Below the pieces are notes generated by a model that saw only the letters and a list, made by a program, of their open reading frames with translations, was not told the DNA's origin and made no database searches. The translations under genes and the position numbers were made by a program. DNA of 5,587 bases from Bordetella parapertussis (GTDB taxonomy: Bacteria; Pseudomonadota; Gammaproteobacteria; Burkholderiales; Burkholderiaceae_B): contig CAMBLP010000143.1 in the NCBI GenBank assembly GCA_945868195.1, forward strand, positions 1-5,587, read 5' to 3'. Shown in pieces: positions 1 through 5,587 of the stretch (position 1 is the first letter of the stretch; each line of letters opens with the position of its first letter).

Positions 1-2
1 GA

Positions 3-122
3 GTAGAACTCCTGCAGCATCTGCGGGACGAAGAAAAGTTTCCCGATCTGCCAACCTTGACTGCCGCCATGCATGCTGATGCGCTGCATGCGCGCGCTTA
101 CTTTGCGCTCCATGGACTATAA
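3..122 (+). CDS. ribF: RibF, bifunctional riboflavin kinase / FAD synthetase, C-terminal end (partial)
   Basis: The window opens inside a gene. The frame beginning at base 3 is open for 39 codons and stops at TAA 120-122. Its product contains [17 protein letters not shown], followed by an Ala/His-rich helix and a final [10 protein letters not shown]. This is the typical end of RibF, where an 'LRDE.KF..L..L...I..D...AR.YF' segment closes the riboflavin kinase domain. RibF converts riboflavin to FMN and FMN to FAD in the cytoplasm. The adenylyltransferase domain and the kinase active site lie upstream and are not visible. Position directly before ileS is the common proteobacterial arrangement and supports the call. 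The stop lies 11 bases inside ileS, so the two genes are probably translationally coupled. The identification rests on a short tail plus context. Confidence 0.86.
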   Translation, partial: VELLQHLRDEEKFPDLPTLTAAMHADALHARAYFALHGL

Positions 123-2958
123 AAACACACTCAATCTGCCCGATACCCCTTTCCCGATGCGTGGAGACCTTCCGCGTCGAGAGCCCGCTTGGGTCGCACA
201 ATGGCAAGAAAAAAAGGTTTATCAAGCGATCCGCGACGCAAGCCGTGGTCGCCCCACTTTTTTATTACATGATGGCCCGCCCTATGCGAATGGCGATATT
301 CATATCGGTCATGCCGTCAATAAAATCCTAAAAGACATTGTTGTCAAAAGCCGCAACATGGCTGGCTTTGATGCGACCTACGTTCCGGGCTGGGACTGCC
401 ACGGCATGCCGATCGAAATTCAAATAGAAAAGAAATTCGGTAAACATCTGCCCGTTGCCGAGGTTCAGGCCAAGGCACGCGCCTATGCACTGGAGCAAAT
501 AGAACGTCAGAAAAAAGACTTTGAACGTCTTGGCGTGCTTGGTGACTGGAACCGTCCCTATCTCACAATGAACTTCAGTAATGAAGCCAATGAGATCAGA
601 GCGCTTGGACGTATTTTGGAAAAAGGTTATGTTTTTCGCGGATTAAAGCCAGTGAACTGGTGTTTTGATTGCGGCTCAGCCTTGGCAGAGGCCGAAGTCG
701 AATACACGGACCGCAAGGACCCCGCCGTCCACATTGCCTTCCCTTTTGCGGATTGTGCCGCCCTTGCCAAAGCATTCGGTTTACCTGAACTGGCGGCGGG
801 TGCGATTGTGATCTGGACGACAACGCCCTGGACCATTCCCTCTAACCAAGCGCTCAATATCCATCCTGAGTTCAAATATGCCTTGGTTAAAGTCTCTCCC
901 GCGCCAGCGACAGGTTCTTTATTAATCATTGCAGCGGACAGAGTCGAAACTTGCCTCAACGAATGGGGACTCGAAGGCCAAATCATCGCTCAATGCGTTG
1001 GCCAAGCGCTGAGTGGAATCACCTTCCATCACCCCTTGGCAAACTTTGACAAGGGCTACCGTCGTGTCGCGCCCATTTATCTTGGCGACTATGTCACGCT
1101 CGATACCGGAACGGGTGTAGTGCATTCCGCACCGGCTTACGGTGTAGAGGACTTTCAGTCCTGCAAGGCTCATGGAATGATAGATGCCGATATCATTAAC
1201 CCAGTGATGGGGGACGGAAAATTCGTACCCTCCTTACCCGGTTTCGGCGGGCTCAGTATCTGGGATGCCAATCCAAAGATTGTCGAGGCCTTGAGTGGGT
1301 CTGGCACACTCATCAAGCATGAGTCTCACTCACACAGCTACATGCATTGTTGGCGTCATAAGACACCGATTATTTACCGCGCCACAAGCCAGTGGTTCGC
1401 AGGTATGGACGTTGTGCCAAACGATGGTCAACCAACGTTACGCGAAAGCGCGCTGACAGCGATCGATGCGACGGCTTTTTATCCTGCCTGGGGGCGCGCG
1501 CGTTTGCACGCAATGATTGCAAACCGTCCTGACTGGACCCTTTCTAGACAACGTCAATGGGGTGTCCCGATGGCGTTTTTTATCCATAAGGAAACGGGCG
1601 CACTGCATCCCAATACACCCGCCTTGCTCGAAGAAGTTGCTAAACGCGTGGAAAAGTCTGGCATCGAGGCTTGGCAAGCGATCGAGCCTTCTGACTTGCT
1701 GGGTGAAGACGCCAAGCATTATGAAAAAAATCGTGACACGCTTGACGTTTGGTTCGATTCTGGCACGACGCACGCCACCGTTTTAGGAGGACCTGGCAAC
1801 AAGCATCTTGGCTCGCACGGAGAGTTGCCCTGGCCCGCCGACATGTACCTCGAAGGTTCTGATCAGCATCGCGGTTGGTTTCACTCTTCGCTGCTGACGG
1901 GCTGCATGCTTTCAGGACGCGCGCCTTATAAAAGTCTGTTGACCCATGGTTTCGTGGTCGATGGACAAGGTCGCAAAATGAGCAAGTCGGTCGGCAACGT
2001 CATTGCGCCTCAGAAAGTTTCCGACAGTTTAGGGGCTGAAATTTTACGCCTATGGGTCGCGAGTACCGACTACTCGGGTGAGCTTTCAATCTCAGACGAA
2101 ATTCTCAAGCGCGTAGTTGAAGGCTACCGTCGTATTCGCAATACTTTACGTTTCCTACTCGCCAATCTCTCTGACTTTGATGCCTCTACGGATCTGATCG
2201 ATGCAAAAGATCTCCTTGAGATGGATCAATATGCACTCGCCATGACAGCGCAAATGCAGGCCGAAGTACTTTTGCATTTCGAAAAGTACGACTTTCAGCC
2301 TGCAATGTCCCGATTACAGCACTTTTGCTCCGAAGATCTCGGTGCGTTTTACCTCGACGTTCTCAAGGATCGTCTATATACCTCCGCGCCCAAAAGTCAC
2401 GCACGCAGGTCAGCTCAGACAACGCTCCTGCATATTACGCAAACACTGCTCAAGCTGATGGCGCCCGTAGTTTCGTTCACCGCTGAAGAAGCTTGGGACA
2501 TTTTGTTGGGTACCACTCTAAAAAACACTTCCGATATTGGTCGCGTGACAATATTTACGGAATGTTTTCATGTGCTGCCTGTGATCTCAGGATCTCTAAC
2601 TCTCCAACAGCGTTGGGCACGACTCCGCGAAATTCGTGCACTCGTCATGCGTAAACTCGAAGATTTACGCAGTGTCGGTAGCATTGGCTCCTCCTTGCAA
2701 GGCGAGGTCGATCTCAAAGCAAGCGGCGAAGATCTTGCCTTGCTAGAAAGTGTCACAGAGCAACTACCCTTTATCTTTATTGTTTCACGCGTTAGTGTCC
2801 ATGCAGGCGCTGGGGAACTTACTATTGAGATTAACCCTTCTGCGCACGAAAAATGTGAGCGTTGCTGGCACTGGCGAGATGATATTGGTCAAGATCCTGC
2901 ACACCCACATATCTGCGGCAGATGTGTTGCAAGCCTAAACGAAGCCGCATCCTACTGA
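112..2958 (+). CDS. ileS: Isoleucyl-tRNA synthetase (class I, bacterial zinc-finger type)
   Basis: This cytoplasmic enzyme charges tRNA-Ile with isoleucine and hydrolyses mischarged valine. From ATG 112 it is 948 residues, close to the family norm of about 940. Visible motifs in order are: PPYANG then HIGH at 64-67 (ATP binding); WDCHG at 94-98; the CP1 editing domain with WTTTPW at 235-240 and [15 protein letters not shown] at 333-347, whose Asp347 matches the editing aspartate; LDVWFDSG at 544-551; [11 protein letters not shown] at 579-589, which contacts the aminoacyl-adenylate; KMSKS at 622-626; a helical anticodon-binding region at roughly 690-830; and a C-terminal zinc finger with Cys915, 918, 935 and 938. 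This last feature marks the ordinary bacterial form rather than the eukaryote-like, mupirocin-resistant form. ATG 112 is chosen because [18 protein letters not shown] aligns with the family N-terminus; the in-frame ATG at 73 would add 13 unrelated residues. It overlaps ribF by 11 bases. All key residues are intact. Confidence 0.98.
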   Translation: MDYKNTLNLPDTPFPMRGDLPRREPAWVAQWQEKKVYQAIRDASRGRPTFLLHDGPPYANGDIHIGHAVNKILKDIVVKSRNMAGFDATYVPGWDCHGMPIEIQIEKKFGKHLPVAEVQAKARAYALEQIERQKKDFERLGVLGDWNRPYLTMNFSNEANEIRALGRILEKGYVFRGLKPVNWCFDCGSALAEAEVEYTDRKDPAVHIAFPFADCAALAKAFGLPELAAGAIVIWTTTPWTIPSNQALNIHPEFKYALVKVSPAPATGSLLIIAADRVETCLNEWGLEGQIIAQCVGQALSGITFHHPLANFDKGYRRVAPIYLGDYVTLDTGTGVVHSAPAYGVEDFQSCKAHGMIDADIINPVMGDGKFVPSLPGFGGLSIWDANPKIVEALSGSGTLIKHESHSHSYMHCWRHKTPIIYRATSQWFAGMDVVPNDGQPTLRESALTAIDATAFYPAWGRARLHAMIANRPDWTLSRQRQWGVPMAFFIHKETGALHPNTPALLEEVAKRVEKSGIEAWQAIEPSDLLGEDAKHYEKNRDTLDVWFDSGTTHATVLGGPGNKHLGSHGELPWPADMYLEGSDQHRGWFHSSLLTGCMLSGRAPYKSLLTHGFVVDGQGRKMSKSVGNVIAPQKVSDSLGAEILRLWVASTDYSGELSISDEILKRVVEGYRRIRNTLRFLLANLSDFDASTDLIDAKDLLEMDQYALAMTAQMQAEVLLHFEKYDFQPAMSRLQHFCSEDLGAFYLDVLKDRLYTSAPKSHARRSAQTTLLHITQTLLKLMAPVVSFTAEEAWDILLGTTLKNTSDIGRVTIFTECFHVLPVISGSLTLQQRWARLREIRALVMRKLEDLRSVGSIGSSLQGEVDLKASGEDLALLESVTEQLPFIFIVSRVSVHAGAGELTIEINPSAHEKCERCWHWRDDIGQDPAHPHICGRCVASLNEAASY

Positions 2959-2960
2959 GA

Positions 2961-3497
2961 ATGAGCACGCAAGCACAGGAAAATGAGCCTGCTCACCCAA
3001 GCCCAGATAAATACCGCGGTTTGGGGAGATGGCTGTTAGCGGCGCTATGTCTGATCGTGTTAGATCAAGTCACGAAAATTGGTTTTGATCACGCATTGAA
3101 ATATGGACAGCGCATCAACATGCTGCCTTTTTTTGACTTCACCTTGCTTTATAACAAAGGTGCGGCCTTTAGCTTTCTGGCTGACCAAGCGGGTTGGCAG
3201 CGCTGGTTTTTTACTGCGCTGGGTTTGGGTGCCAGTGTCTTTATCCTCTGGATGATGCATACCCATCGCACCCAGCATCGATTCCTACTCGCGCTCACGT
3301 TGATTATGGGTGGAGCGCTCGGTAACGTGATTGATCGGATCGCTTATGGTCATGTGGTCGATTTTTTATTGTTTTACTGGCGTGATTGGTATTACCCCGC
3401 CTTTAATGTGGCAGATGCGGGCATCACTGTCGGTGCTATCCTATTAGTCATCGATGAAATTCTTCGTCTACGAGGTCAGCATGCTAGATCTTCATGA
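2961..3497 (+). CDS. lspA: Lipoprotein signal peptidase (signal peptidase II)
   Basis: This inner-membrane aspartyl protease cleaves the signal peptide of prolipoproteins after diacylglycerol has been added to the lipobox cysteine. The protein has 178 residues, slightly longer than the usual 160-170 because of a hydrophilic N-terminal stretch of about 20 residues. Four membrane segments are visible at about 22-38, 83-98, 107-122 and 154-168. Family signatures are DQVTK at 35-39, the YNKGAAFSFL block at 64-73, GNVIDR at 121-126 and FNVADAGI at 148-155. Asp125 and Asp152 are the expected catalytic pair, with conserved Asn122 and Asn149 nearby. The ATG at 2961 is 2 bases after the ileS stop; an in-frame ATG at 2922 inside ileS would add 13 unrelated residues and was not used. 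No good Shine-Dalgarno sequence precedes the start, which suggests coupling to ileS translation. The 3' end overlaps coaBC by 17 bases. Confidence 0.96.
   Translation: MSTQAQENEPAHPSPDKYRGLGRWLLAALCLIVLDQVTKIGFDHALKYGQRINMLPFFDFTLLYNKGAAFSFLADQAGWQRWFFTALGLGASVFILWMMHTHRTQHRFLLALTLIMGGALGNVIDRIAYGHVVDFLLFYWRDWYYPAFNVADAGITVGAILLVIDEILRLRGQHARSS
3472..3475 (+). promoter_or_regulatory. Ribosome binding site of coaBC
   Basis: GAGG lies 5 bases before ATG 3481, inside the last codons of lspA. It is the reason for choosing ATG 3481 over the in-frame ATG at 3454, which has no comparable site and would add nine residues before the conserved start. The surrounding bases TACGAGGTCAGCATG are nearly the same as those before dut. 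Confidence 0.7.
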
Positions 3498-4686
3498 AAA
3501 ACGCATTGTGCTGGGTTTGAGTGGCGGCATCGCCTGTTACAAGGCTGCCGATTTGGTCCGACGCCTCATCGAGCATGGCGCGCAGGTCGATGTGGTGATG
3601 ACTGAGGCAGCAACACGCTTTATTACGCCTGTGACGCTGCAAGCGCTGAGCGGACGTCCAGTGTTTGTTGATGCTTGGGACAACCGTGTTCACAACAACA
3701 TGGCACATATCCAGCTATCGCGCGGTGCCGATGCGATTGTGATCGCTCCAGCTTCGGCTGACTTTATAGCCAAGCTCGTCCAAGGCCGTGCAGATGACTT
3801 ATTGTCGACGTTATGTTTGGCGCGAGCATGTCCGCTACTCGTTGCTCCCGCAATGAACCGAGAAATGTGGACCGCTGCGCCGACACAACGCAATGTTCAA
3901 CAGCTTATTCTGGATGGCATAGAGATTTTAGGACCCGGAACGGGAGAGCAAGCCTGTGGTGAGACGGGCGATGGCCGCATGCTTGAGCCTCTGCAAATCG
4001 TTACAGAACTCAAAGGTTTTTTTCAACCCAAGCTTCTAAAAGGTTTGCGAGTTTTACTCACAGCAGGACCGACCGTCGAGCCCATCGATCCTGTACGCGT
4101 ATTGAGCAACAGATCCTCAGGAAAAACGGGTTATGCACTCGCACAAGCGGCTTGGGAAGCGGGTGCCGATGTAACACTGATCTCAGGACCGACTGCGCTA
4201 GCATGCCCACACGGGGTGTCACGTATCAACGTCGAAACTGCACAGCAGATGCTCGATGCTGTCATGGAAAATGTCCGTGGTCAGGACATTTTTATCGCCG
4301 TCGCGGCTGTGGCGGATTGGCGCATTAAAAACATTTCTACTGAAAAAATTAAGAAAGACGGTCAAGCAACGCCTGACCTACAGTTTGAGGCCAATCCAGA
4401 TATTCTTGCGACTGTTGCAAGCCAAAAATCTGGCCCATGGTGCGTGGGTTTTGCTGCAGAAACTGAAAATTTATCCGAATACGCGCATGCCAAACGCGTA
4501 CGCAAAGGGATTCCGATGTTGATTGGAAACTTGGCACAGCATGTGATGGACGCTGAGCATACAACCGTCTCGATTTTTGATGATCAAGGCGAGCGCACGC
4601 TCCCCTTGAGTACCAAACAGGATATTGCCCGACAACTTGTCATCGCAATCTCCGAAAGATTTCATCAATCAAAATCCTCTCGTTAA
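3481..4686 (+). CDS. coaBC: Bifunctional phosphopantothenoylcysteine decarboxylase / phosphopantothenate-cysteine ligase
   Basis: This enzyme (also called Dfp) performs two steps of coenzyme A synthesis: CTP-dependent joining of 4'-phosphopantothenate to cysteine (CoaB), then FMN-dependent decarboxylation to 4'-phosphopantetheine (CoaC). The 401 residues match the usual length of about 400. The N-terminal CoaC half (about 5-180) has the flavoprotein start LGLSGGIACYKAADL at 11-25, His76 in MAHIQLSRGAD, PAMNREMW at 123-130 with Asn126, and the active-site lid GEQACGETGDGRM at 155-167 with Cys159. The CoaB half (about 188-401) has LLTAGPTVEPIDPVR at 192-206, SNRSSGKTGYALA at 209-221 with Asn210, AAVADW at 275-280, EKIKK at 288-292 with Lys289, and FAAETENL at 324-331. 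These correspond to E. coli His75, Asn125, Cys158, Asn210 and Lys289. ATG 3481 is preferred over the in-frame ATG at 3454 because GAGG at 3472-3475 is correctly spaced and homology begins there. It overlaps lspA by 17 bases. Confidence 0.97.
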   Translation: MLDLHEKRIVLGLSGGIACYKAADLVRRLIEHGAQVDVVMTEAATRFITPVTLQALSGRPVFVDAWDNRVHNNMAHIQLSRGADAIVIAPASADFIAKLVQGRADDLLSTLCLARACPLLVAPAMNREMWTAAPTQRNVQQLILDGIEILGPGTGEQACGETGDGRMLEPLQIVTELKGFFQPKLLKGLRVLLTAGPTVEPIDPVRVLSNRSSGKTGYALAQAAWEAGADVTLISGPTALACPHGVSRINVETAQQMLDAVMENVRGQDIFIAVAAVADWRIKNISTEKIKKDGQATPDLQFEANPDILATVASQKSGPWCVGFAAETENLSEYAHAKRVRKGIPMLIGNLAQHVMDAEHTTVSIFDDQGERTLPLSTKQDIARQLVIAISERFHQSKSSR

Positions 4687-4704
4687 TCTTTTATTGGCAT
4701 TCGC

Positions 4705-5367
4705 ATGCAAGCACTGGTCGACCAACTTGTCTTATTTATTCAAAACAATCAGTCCTGGGCGGGCCTCGTTGTTTTATTGATGAGTTTTGGAGAGTCCTTA
4801 TTTGTGGTCGGATTATTTATTCCGGCCACTGTTCTGTTATTTGCGACAGGGACACTGATCGCGACCGGCACCCTTGATGCTGGACCTATTTTATTTTGGG
4901 GTATTGTGGGTGCGATTGTCGGAGACGCCGTTTCCTTTTGGTTCGGCCGTTGGATGGGACCGAAAGTATTGCGACACAAATACTTAAAACCCTACAGACG
5001 ACATGTTGCGCGAGCCCGACTTTTTTTCTACCGTTACGGTTTTCTAGCGGTTTTGATCGCTCGCTTCATCGGCCCGTTACGCAGCTTTATTCCCACAGTC
5101 GCGGGCGTCATGGGCATGCCACAACTGCGTTTTCAACTCGCAAATTTTATTTCTGCGATCTTGTGGTTCCCTGCTCTCTTGGCGCCAGGCTACCTTGCCA
5201 CACTCAGCGTCGAAGCCATCAAAGATGGTCACCATGCAACCGTCTACTCATTGGTAGGCTTGACAGTGATCGCCATTATTGCCTGGATGGTGATTCGTCA
5301 GCGTCGCATAGTCGAACAACGTAAGCTGGCTTCACGCAAACGCGTTCGTTCGCATCACAATGCCTAA
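4705..5367 (+). CDS. DedA-family inner-membrane protein
   Basis: The product has 220 residues, a normal length for the DedA (SNARE-associated/VTT domain) family. Members act in the inner membrane; several are reported to recycle undecaprenyl phosphate or other lipids and to affect pH, membrane-potential and colistin tolerance. The sequence shows a hydrophobic block at about 18-54 containing FGESLFVVGLFIPATVLLFATG, with Glu30 in the family's conserved acidic position. It continues with VGDAVSFWFGRWMGP at 72-86 (Asp74) and the signature ARFIGPLRSFIPTVAGVMGM at 119-138, with Arg120 and Arg126 as the conserved arginines. Further membrane segments lie at about 143-165 and 178-197. The tail from 198 is strongly basic (RQRR, RKL, RKRVR) and is probably cytoplasmic. 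The usual PG[ED] of many members is here IPAT. The gene starts 18 bases after coaBC with no clear ribosome binding site, and dut follows 20 bases later. The family is firm; the paralogue and lipid substrate are not, so no symbol is given. Confidence 0.92.
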   Translation: MQALVDQLVLFIQNNQSWAGLVVLLMSFGESLFVVGLFIPATVLLFATGTLIATGTLDAGPILFWGIVGAIVGDAVSFWFGRWMGPKVLRHKYLKPYRRHVARARLFFYRYGFLAVLIARFIGPLRSFIPTVAGVMGMPQLRFQLANFISAILWFPALLAPGYLATLSVEAIKDGHHATVYSLVGLTVIAIIAWMVIRQRRIVEQRKLASRKRVRSHHNA

Positions 5368-5377
5368 ACTGATATAC

Positions 5378-5381
5378 GAGG
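5378..5381 (+). promoter_or_regulatory. Ribosome binding site of dut
   Basis: GAGG lies 6 bases before ATG 5388, in the 20-base gap after the dedA-family gene. It supports this ATG as the dut start. The context TACGAGGTCAAGCATG differs from that of coaBC by one extra A. Confidence 0.7.
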
Positions 5382-5387
5382 TCAAGC

Positions 5388-5587
5388 ATGAAATCCATTG
5401 AGGTAAAAATCTTAGACGCCCGTATGCGCGAACAATTCCCGACCTATGCCACGGCTGGCTCGGCGGGCTTGGACTTACGCGCTTGTTTGGATCAGCCTCT
5501 TGTGCTTGAGCCTGGTATGACACAACTCATTCCAACGGGCTTGGCGATTCATGTCGCAGACCCAAGTTATGCCGCGGTGATCTTGCC
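5388..5587 (+). CDS. dut: Deoxyuridine 5'-triphosphate nucleotidohydrolase (dUTPase), N-terminal part
   Basis: The reading frame from ATG 5388 runs open to the window edge, giving 66 complete codons of an expected 150 or so. dUTPase hydrolyses dUTP to dUMP and pyrophosphate, which keeps uracil out of DNA and supplies dUMP for thymidylate synthesis. The visible part carries VKILDARM, then motif 1 of the trimeric family in [10 protein letters not shown] (about residues 23-32), then [27 protein letters not shown]. This follows the E. coli Dut N-terminus almost position by position. Motifs 2-5, including the uracil-binding hairpin and the C-terminal P-loop-like arm, lie beyond the window. GAGG at 5378-5381 is 6 bases before the ATG. 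Linkage to coaBC is conserved in many proteobacteria, although here a dedA-family gene lies between them. The end at 5587 is the window boundary, not a truncation of the gene. Confidence 0.96.
   Translation, partial: MKSIEVKILDARMREQFPTYATAGSAGLDLRACLDQPLVLEPGMTQLIPTGLAIHVADPSYAAVIL

Larger units (their letters stand above)
1..5587 (+). other. Probable single operon ribF-ileS-lspA-coaBC-dedA-dut
   Basis: All six genes point the same way. The junctions are an 11-base overlap (ribF/ileS), a 2-base gap (ileS/lspA), a 17-base overlap (lspA/coaBC), an 18-base gap (coaBC/dedA) and a 20-base gap (dedA/dut). None of the gaps has room for a full promoter plus terminator, and no hairpin followed by a T run is seen in them. 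Co-transcription is therefore inferred from spacing; internal promoters inside coding sequence cannot be excluded. The promoter and the terminator of the unit both lie outside the window. Confidence 0.75.

Noticed and set aside
209..215. Seven-base A or T runs (209-215, 1724-1730, 3128-3134, 4017-4023, 5021-5027) as possible slippage or frameshift sites
   Set aside because: All five lie in intact frames that carry conserved sequence on both sides, and no recoding signal or alternate product is evident.
627..1773. Several open frames of 75-119 codons on the minus strand opposite ileS, between 596 and 1773
   Set aside because: They lie wholly within a highly conserved ileS coding region, show no recognisable domain and have low-complexity or Arg/Ser-rich composition typical of antisense frames.
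2983..3050. A second ATG (2983) just after the lspA start, preceded by AGGA
   Set aside because: It is out of frame with lspA and its reading frame closes after a short run of residues; the lspA frame from 2961 carries the family motifs.
4687..4704. Possible terminator or promoter in the AT-rich gap after coaBC (CTTTTATTGG)
   Set aside because: There is no inverted repeat before the T run, and 18 bases is too short for a promoter with its spacer.
4896..5324. A 142-codon + strand frame inside the dedA-family gene
   Set aside because: It is in another frame of a gene whose DedA motifs are clear, and its product (His/Arg/Ser-rich) has no recognisable fold.
1..5587. Mobile element, CRISPR, tRNA, riboswitch or toxin-antitoxin content
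   Set aside because: Coding sequence of recognised housekeeping genes fills the window almost completely; no direct repeat array, terminal inverted repeat or cloverleaf was seen on either strand.

Overview
The window is a compact run of housekeeping genes, all on the + strand: the last 39 codons of ribF, then complete ileS, lspA, coaBC (dfp) and a DedA-family membrane protein gene, then the first 66 codons of dut. There are no RNA genes, mobile elements, CRISPR repeats or convincing terminators. No gap between genes exceeds 20 bases, and two of the junctions are overlaps, so the stretch reads as one transcription unit that enters and leaves the window.

The organism is most likely a betaproteobacterium, probably of the order Burkholderiales. 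The proteins resemble proteobacterial families closely: IleS and LspA look like remembered Burkholderia-type sequences, and Dut looks like the proteobacterial trimeric type. The order ribF-ileS-lspA-coaBC-dut is the one I recall from Burkholderiales, whereas enterobacteria keep ribF-ileS-lspA and coaBC-dut at separate loci. Base composition is moderate by eye (about half GC), lower than in Burkholderia or Bordetella. I cannot name the genus.

Layout: 3-122 ribF end; 112-2958 ileS; 2961-3497 lspA; 3481-4686 coaBC; 4705-5367 dedA-like; 5388-5587 dut start. The genes serve different basic needs: flavin cofactors (RibF), isoleucyl-tRNA (IleS), lipoprotein maturation (LspA), coenzyme A (CoaBC, itself a flavoenzyme that uses FMN), envelope lipid recycling (DedA family) and dUTP removal (Dut). 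Their linkage probably reflects co-expression of growth genes rather than a single pathway.

I looked for an undescribed system and did not find one. The most noteworthy points are modest: a dedA-family gene placed between coaBC and dut, ileS starting inside the end of ribF without a visible Shine-Dalgarno sequence, and nearly identical initiation regions before coaBC and dut. All homology statements come from recognising motifs, not from a database search.
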